Assembly: GCA_016124445.1 (NCBI GenBank) | Contig: WGNR01000011.1 | Coordinates: forward strand, 90,789 to 154,788 | Length of the DNA: 64,000 nucleotides | Source: a bacterium | GTDB taxonomy: Bacteria > Planctomycetota > Planctomycetia > Pirellulales > Pirellulaceae | Reading direction: 5' to 3' | Shown: positions 61,084 through 64,000 of the stretch, one piece after another | Position numbering within the stretch: position 1 is the first letter of the stretch | Layout: each line of letters begins with the position of its first letter | Notes under the pieces: model-generated | What the model was told of the DNA's origin: nothing | Database searches by the model: none | What the model saw: only the letters and a program-made list of their open reading frames with translations | Made by a program: the position numbers and the translations under genes

Positions 61084-61523
61084 ACTGAAGTCGGGAATAA
61101 AGCATCTCCCGAAAATCAGTTTATTGGACCTGCGAGTTCGGTAGTCATTTGGGCTACCCAACAAGCAGTTCCCGATCTTCACGAATGCAGGACAATCCTT
61201 AGATGAGTGGAGACGCGTCTCGGCTACAGGCAGGACGTTAAACAAAGCCGAAGCTGACACTGGCATATCGACCAGTCTGGAAGGATTCAGACTGCGAGCT
61301 TTATTGCTGCTGTCAGTGAGCCATGGCGTAACGCGACAAGGTGAGAAGCACCAGGCGGAAGCTACGAACGAGATGAGTCAAAGAGCTAAGGCTCCCAATG
61401 CCAATAGGCTTCGGCTTAACTCGACGGGTAGGATCTGTGATTGGGAGGATATCCTAAAGCATAGTTCTACTGCTCTGGCATGCACTCATCCCGCCGCGGC
61501 TTCGCCGCTGCGATTTTTTTTTT
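61081..61523 (+). ncRNA. Strongly structured non-coding RNA upstream of the reverse transcriptase
   Basis: No convincing reading frame. Visible helices in order: TAAACTGA/TCAGTTTA with inner CGGGA/TCCCG (61081-61123, including the stop codon of the upstream gene); GGTAG/CTACC; the palindrome GAGACGCGTCTC; CAGTCTG/CAGACTG; and a final G/C-rich hairpin with ten T. The density of helices and the terminator at the end suggest a discrete transcript. It does not show the domain V signature of group II introns in the part I can read. A substrate or template for the RT is a natural hypothesis. Confidence 0.5.
61492..61523 (+). terminator. Strong intrinsic terminator between the ncRNA and the RT gene
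   Basis: CGC-C-GCGGC-TTC-GCCGC-T-GCG then A and ten T. The RT start is 71 nt downstream. A second, weaker stem (GGCCA/TGGCC) followed by five T lies at 61537-61575. Confidence 0.85.
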
Positions 61524-61593
61524 GGCGAAAGGCCAAGGCCATGCGGTACGTAGGAAGCGAACCCTGGCCATTTTTCCTAATGGGAATTGAGAT

Positions 61594-63321
61594 ATGTACG
61601 ACAACTTATTCAATAGCGGAGGTAGCCAACAATTATCCCTCAAGGCTGTAATGGCCCACAGCGGGACAAGCCGCCAGTATCGTCGGCGATGTCTAAAGAA
61701 GGTTCGGCAGGCAGTTCGATCTGGCAAGAAGGCAGTCCAGGAAATCGCTCCCAAGCTGCTACTAATGATTAGCGATGCCCGAATGCTCCGCGAGTCTTGG
61801 AATGACCTTGCAAAACGCGATCGAACCACATCCGGCGCTGGCCGTTTGAGCTTTGATTATCTGGACAGCAAGGAAACGTGGGAATTGCTGACAATGGTGG
61901 GCAAAGCGATTCGGCTTGGGAATTTCGTGCCCGGTCCCCTGCGGAAGCGAGCTATCCCAAAAGATCGTTTCGATCCGTCCCGTGGGACTCGCACGATCAC
62001 CGAATCAAACCCAGAAGACCGAGCCGTCGAGCGAAGTATTAGTCTCGTCCTTGCGCCACTGATCGAGGCCCGGTTTCCAGTGGGAATCGTTGGTTTTAGA
62101 AAAGGGAAGGATCGGGTCGATGCCTTGGCATTGGCATTCAAGGTCGCTCAGGAACAAGAACGCTTCACCTGGGTTACGGAAGACATCCGCGATGCCTTTG
62201 ATAATGTTCCACGAAAAGAGCTGATGTCGATCGTCGCAAAGTACGTGCCATCGCCAGAACTGGTGGCGCTTATCAAGCGATTTGTTTTTCGGGAACCGGG
62301 CAACCGGGGGATCTCGCAAGGTGGTCCATTGAGCCCCTTGCTCCTCAACTTGTACGTGTTTCACTTCCTGGAACACGTATGGACAGAAAAGGGACTACCC
62401 AGTGTTCCGATCATTCGTTCGGCGGATGACCTCTTATTACTTTGCCAAAACACGGATGAAGCCGAGAAAGCTTGGACAGCCCTAAACGATTTATTGGCAA
62501 AAGCCGGCCTGCCTCTCAAACACGGTCAAGGGAAAGCAATTGTCGATCTAAGCCCCGGGAACTCCGTTTCGTGGCTTGGCTACCGGATCTTCCGAAGTGG
62601 CAAACTGCTCCAAGCAAAGATCGCCAAGAAATCGTGGCAACGATTGAGACATCACTTGGATTTGGCCCACGATAAACCTGATTCTCCCCTTCGTGCAATC
62701 GAAGCTATCCATGGCTGGATAGATCAGCTTGGGCCGTGCTATGAAAGTGTGAATCTGTCGAGGGAGCTTGCGCGTATCGAAACAGTTGCCCGCGAACATG
62801 GGTTCGATGAACTACCCAGTCGAGATGCCCTGCGATATCGATGGCTCTTGGCACACCTGAGGTGGAAGAAGCGATTCCAGGCGGACGTGCCACAATCTCC
62901 TCCGTCAGAGGTTTCGATCGACGCTGGGCTCTGCGTAGACGGTGCCTGGAGCCGGAAACGCCGAAAGATGGAATTTCGGGGCGTTTGGTTGCAGGATGAC
63001 TCGGAGGCGTTTCGTAGTGGCCCAATTAAGACTGGCAGCAATAATCTCGCTGAGTTTTTTGCGATCGTTCGAGGATTGAGGTTACTCACGAGCCAGGGAT
63101 GCCAAGCCCCGTTATTCAGCGACAGTCAGACGGCCATTACCTGGGTGATGGATCGGCAAATACGATGCGCAAGTGCGTACAAAGGGTGGCTTGATGCCCG
63201 GGTCTATCGGAGACTCACGCGAGACCTGTTATGGCTAGACCGCAATCGCCCTCCCAATCCAATCGTAAAATGGGATAAGTGGCTTTGGGGCGAGATCCCC
63301 GCCGACTATGGACGCAAATAG
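61594..63321 (+). CDS. Reverse transcriptase fused to RNase H
   Basis: 575 aa. RT motifs in order: RAIPKDRFDPSRGTRTITES (119-138), FPVGIVGFRKGKDRVDAL (161-178), motif A WVTEDIRDAFDNVP with Asp 197, GISQGGPLSPLLLNLY at 239-254, motif C RSADDLLLL with Asp 278 and 279 (Ser replaces the usual Tyr), VSWLGYRIF near 325. After a linker, an RNase H domain begins near 440: VDGAWS (Asp 449), NNLAEFFAI (Glu 487), LFSDSQTAITW (Asp 510), then a C-terminal helix. All catalytic residues of both domains are present. It resembles group II-type RTs but has no maturase X/En order and no visible intron ends. Preceded by ncRNA and helicase-like gene. Confidence 0.85.
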   Translation: MYDNLFNSGGSQQLSLKAVMAHSGTSRQYRRRCLKKVRQAVRSGKKAVQEIAPKLLLMISDARMLRESWNDLAKRDRTTSGAGRLSFDYLDSKETWELLTMVGKAIRLGNFVPGPLRKRAIPKDRFDPSRGTRTITESNPEDRAVERSISLVLAPLIEARFPVGIVGFRKGKDRVDALALAFKVAQEQERFTWVTEDIRDAFDNVPRKELMSIVAKYVPSPELVALIKRFVFREPGNRGISQGGPLSPLLLNLYVFHFLEHVWTEKGLPSVPIIRSADDLLLLCQNTDEAEKAWTALNDLLAKAGLPLKHGQGKAIVDLSPGNSVSWLGYRIFRSGKLLQAKIAKKSWQRLRHHLDLAHDKPDSPLRAIEAIHGWIDQLGPCYESVNLSRELARIETVAREHGFDELPSRDALRYRWLLAHLRWKKRFQADVPQSPPSEVSIDAGLCVDGAWSRKRRKMEFRGVWLQDDSEAFRSGPIKTGSNNLAEFFAIVRGLRLLTSQGCQAPLFSDSQTAITWVMDRQIRCASAYKGWLDARVYRRLTRDLLWLDRNRPPNPIVKWDKWLWGEIPADYGRK

Positions 63322-63900
63322 TCAATCGATTACCTACTTATTAGCAAGCATGGCTTGTAACGCAGGCGAGAATAGCCAAGAAGTTTGGAGTCCACCGTTC
63401 GCCAGCTCCCATAGAGTCTAATGAGTAATCAGGCAAATGCGTGCAAGGTTTTTGGTATTTTCATTGCAGTTATAGACTCGGCGGGTAGAATCAGTAGAGA
63501 ATGCGAAAGCTGCATCCGTCGAAGACATCTGTTTTAGAATCGCATGTTGCGATGGCTTCGGAGGACGAGGGCAATTTCGCTGCTGGCGCTGGACAGCAAA
63601 CTCCGGCACTGGGCATCCGCAAGCCCCACTAGTCTCTAGCGCCACGGAAAACGTGGGTTTCATCAAAATCGTGCCTGCCTTCTTTTGAAAGGCATCAAGT
63701 ACGTATCTCTTTGCGGCACTGAAATAAATGCCACTTCACGTGGCGATTTCGTCGATTTGCTACGCGTTGTATTCGCGTATTTATCGGCCACTGCTTGTCT
63801 TGGATACCAAGGGAGATGACTGTTCGTTTCACTTTCGGACAGCACTTTTCCCTGGCCAACTGAAGTGGACCCCAATTTTAGGACCACGGATGCGGTTTCT
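63322..63900. other. Intergenic region with an IS3-type end
   Basis: No supportable gene; two minus-strand frames here have no recognisable content. The stretch around 63862-63890 (GTGGACCCCAATTTTAGGAC) looks like the terminal repeat of the IS3-family element that runs off the window. Confidence 0.45.
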
Positions 63901-63999
63901 TTAGATAGAAAGTTCCGCGCGTGTTGACCGGCCGCTGCGGTATACGGCCGCTGGCGTTTGGCGGTCGAGCGAGCTGTGCTTCCGCTCGTGGGCGTAATA
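63901..63999 (-). CDS. IS3-family transposase OrfB, C-terminal end, cut by the window
   Basis: Reads YYAHERKHSSLDRQTPAAVY and RSGRSTRAELSI to a TAA. This is the characteristic C-terminus of IS3-type OrfB. Upstream part lies outside the window. Confidence 0.8.
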   Translation of the reverse strand, partial: YYAHERKHSSLDRQTPAAVYRSGRSTRAELSI

Positions 64000-64000
64000 G

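Noticed and set aside
61304..61651. Open frame of 115 codons across the structured RNA and its terminator
   Set aside because: It reads through the T run as Phe repeats, has no ribosome site or homology, and overlaps the RT start in another frame.
61081..63600. Group II intron around the RT gene
   Set aside because: I see no domain V-type hairpin after the RT stop and no typical intron 5' end before it, and the RT carries RNase H rather than a maturase/endonuclease tail.
63418..63887. Two minus-strand frames at the right end
   Set aside because: No ribosome sites or domains, and the second overlaps the IS3 end.

Overview
The window looks like a chromosomal segment of a planctomycete, probably of the Pirellulales. 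Evidence is the run of core genes typical of that group (CNNM/CorC-type transporter, recO, a BamD-like TPR lipoprotein, an LptE-like lipoprotein, folP, proA, fliM), together with GYF_2/DUF4339 membrane proteins, a huge RHS protein with a Ser-rich head, and DUF1257/DUF2997/Ycf46-like genes. This assignment is inference from gene content, because no rRNA is present.

Layout. 1-7290 is ordinary chromosome on the + strand. 7772-12301 is a tight three-gene + operon behind a good sigma70-like promoter: a BadF-like ASKHA ATPase, a 717-aa PIN-like protein and a TIR-domain protein. It looks like an undescribed defence module. A 3' half of tRNA-Ala(CGC) at 12466-12507 marks a probable integration boundary, followed by an IS3 fragment and a broken ParB-like gene. 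13622-16292 is a compact minus-strand operon: cysteine-peptidase-like protein, HNH nuclease, zinc metallopeptidase and a small protein. 17009-20662 encodes a twin SF1 helicase fusion. 21108-25040 is a mobile-element core: OmpR-type winged helix, four 11-bp direct repeats, a serine recombinase broken by an amber codon, and two ParB/RepB-like proteins with ATGA overlaps. 25109-30834 (minus) carries a GIY-YIG-like nuclease gene, a PD-(D/E)XK-like gene, a small membrane protein gene split by an IS, four tandem homologous tiny ORFs, and a DUF4238 gene. A 102-bp imperfect direct repeat flanks 17-31 kb.

31265-38409 (+) holds a HEPN-like gene and a plasmid-like cluster: DUF1257, DUF2997, a Ycf46-like AAA+ protein, small ORFs and a DnaN-fold protein. 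Terminator-like hairpins sit just before several of these genes. 38541-42725 (minus) holds two lipoproteins and three GYF_2 paralogues, one of them fused to a PrsW-type intramembrane protease. 43.2-44.0 kb is a graveyard of IS256 and ISAs1 fragments. 44085-51135 (minus) is an RHS giant with an unusual Cys-rich tail and a small exported neighbour. 51622-55868 (+) is an overlapping glycan operon: glycosyltransferases, a pyruvyl transferase and a sulfotransferase.

56050-59514 has an IscU-like gene, coupled small genes, a divergent pair of unknown regulators and a ribbon-helix-helix protein. 59680-63321 (+) is the most striking locus. A helicase-like protein with no visible Walker motifs is followed by about 500 nt of strongly structured non-coding sequence ending in an intrinsic terminator, then a reverse transcriptase fused to a complete RNase H domain. 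A 12-bp motif (AAAACCACTTTT) occurs ahead of genes in this locus and ahead of the AAA+ gene at 33.7 kb, tying the two regions together. The window ends inside an IS3-family transposase.
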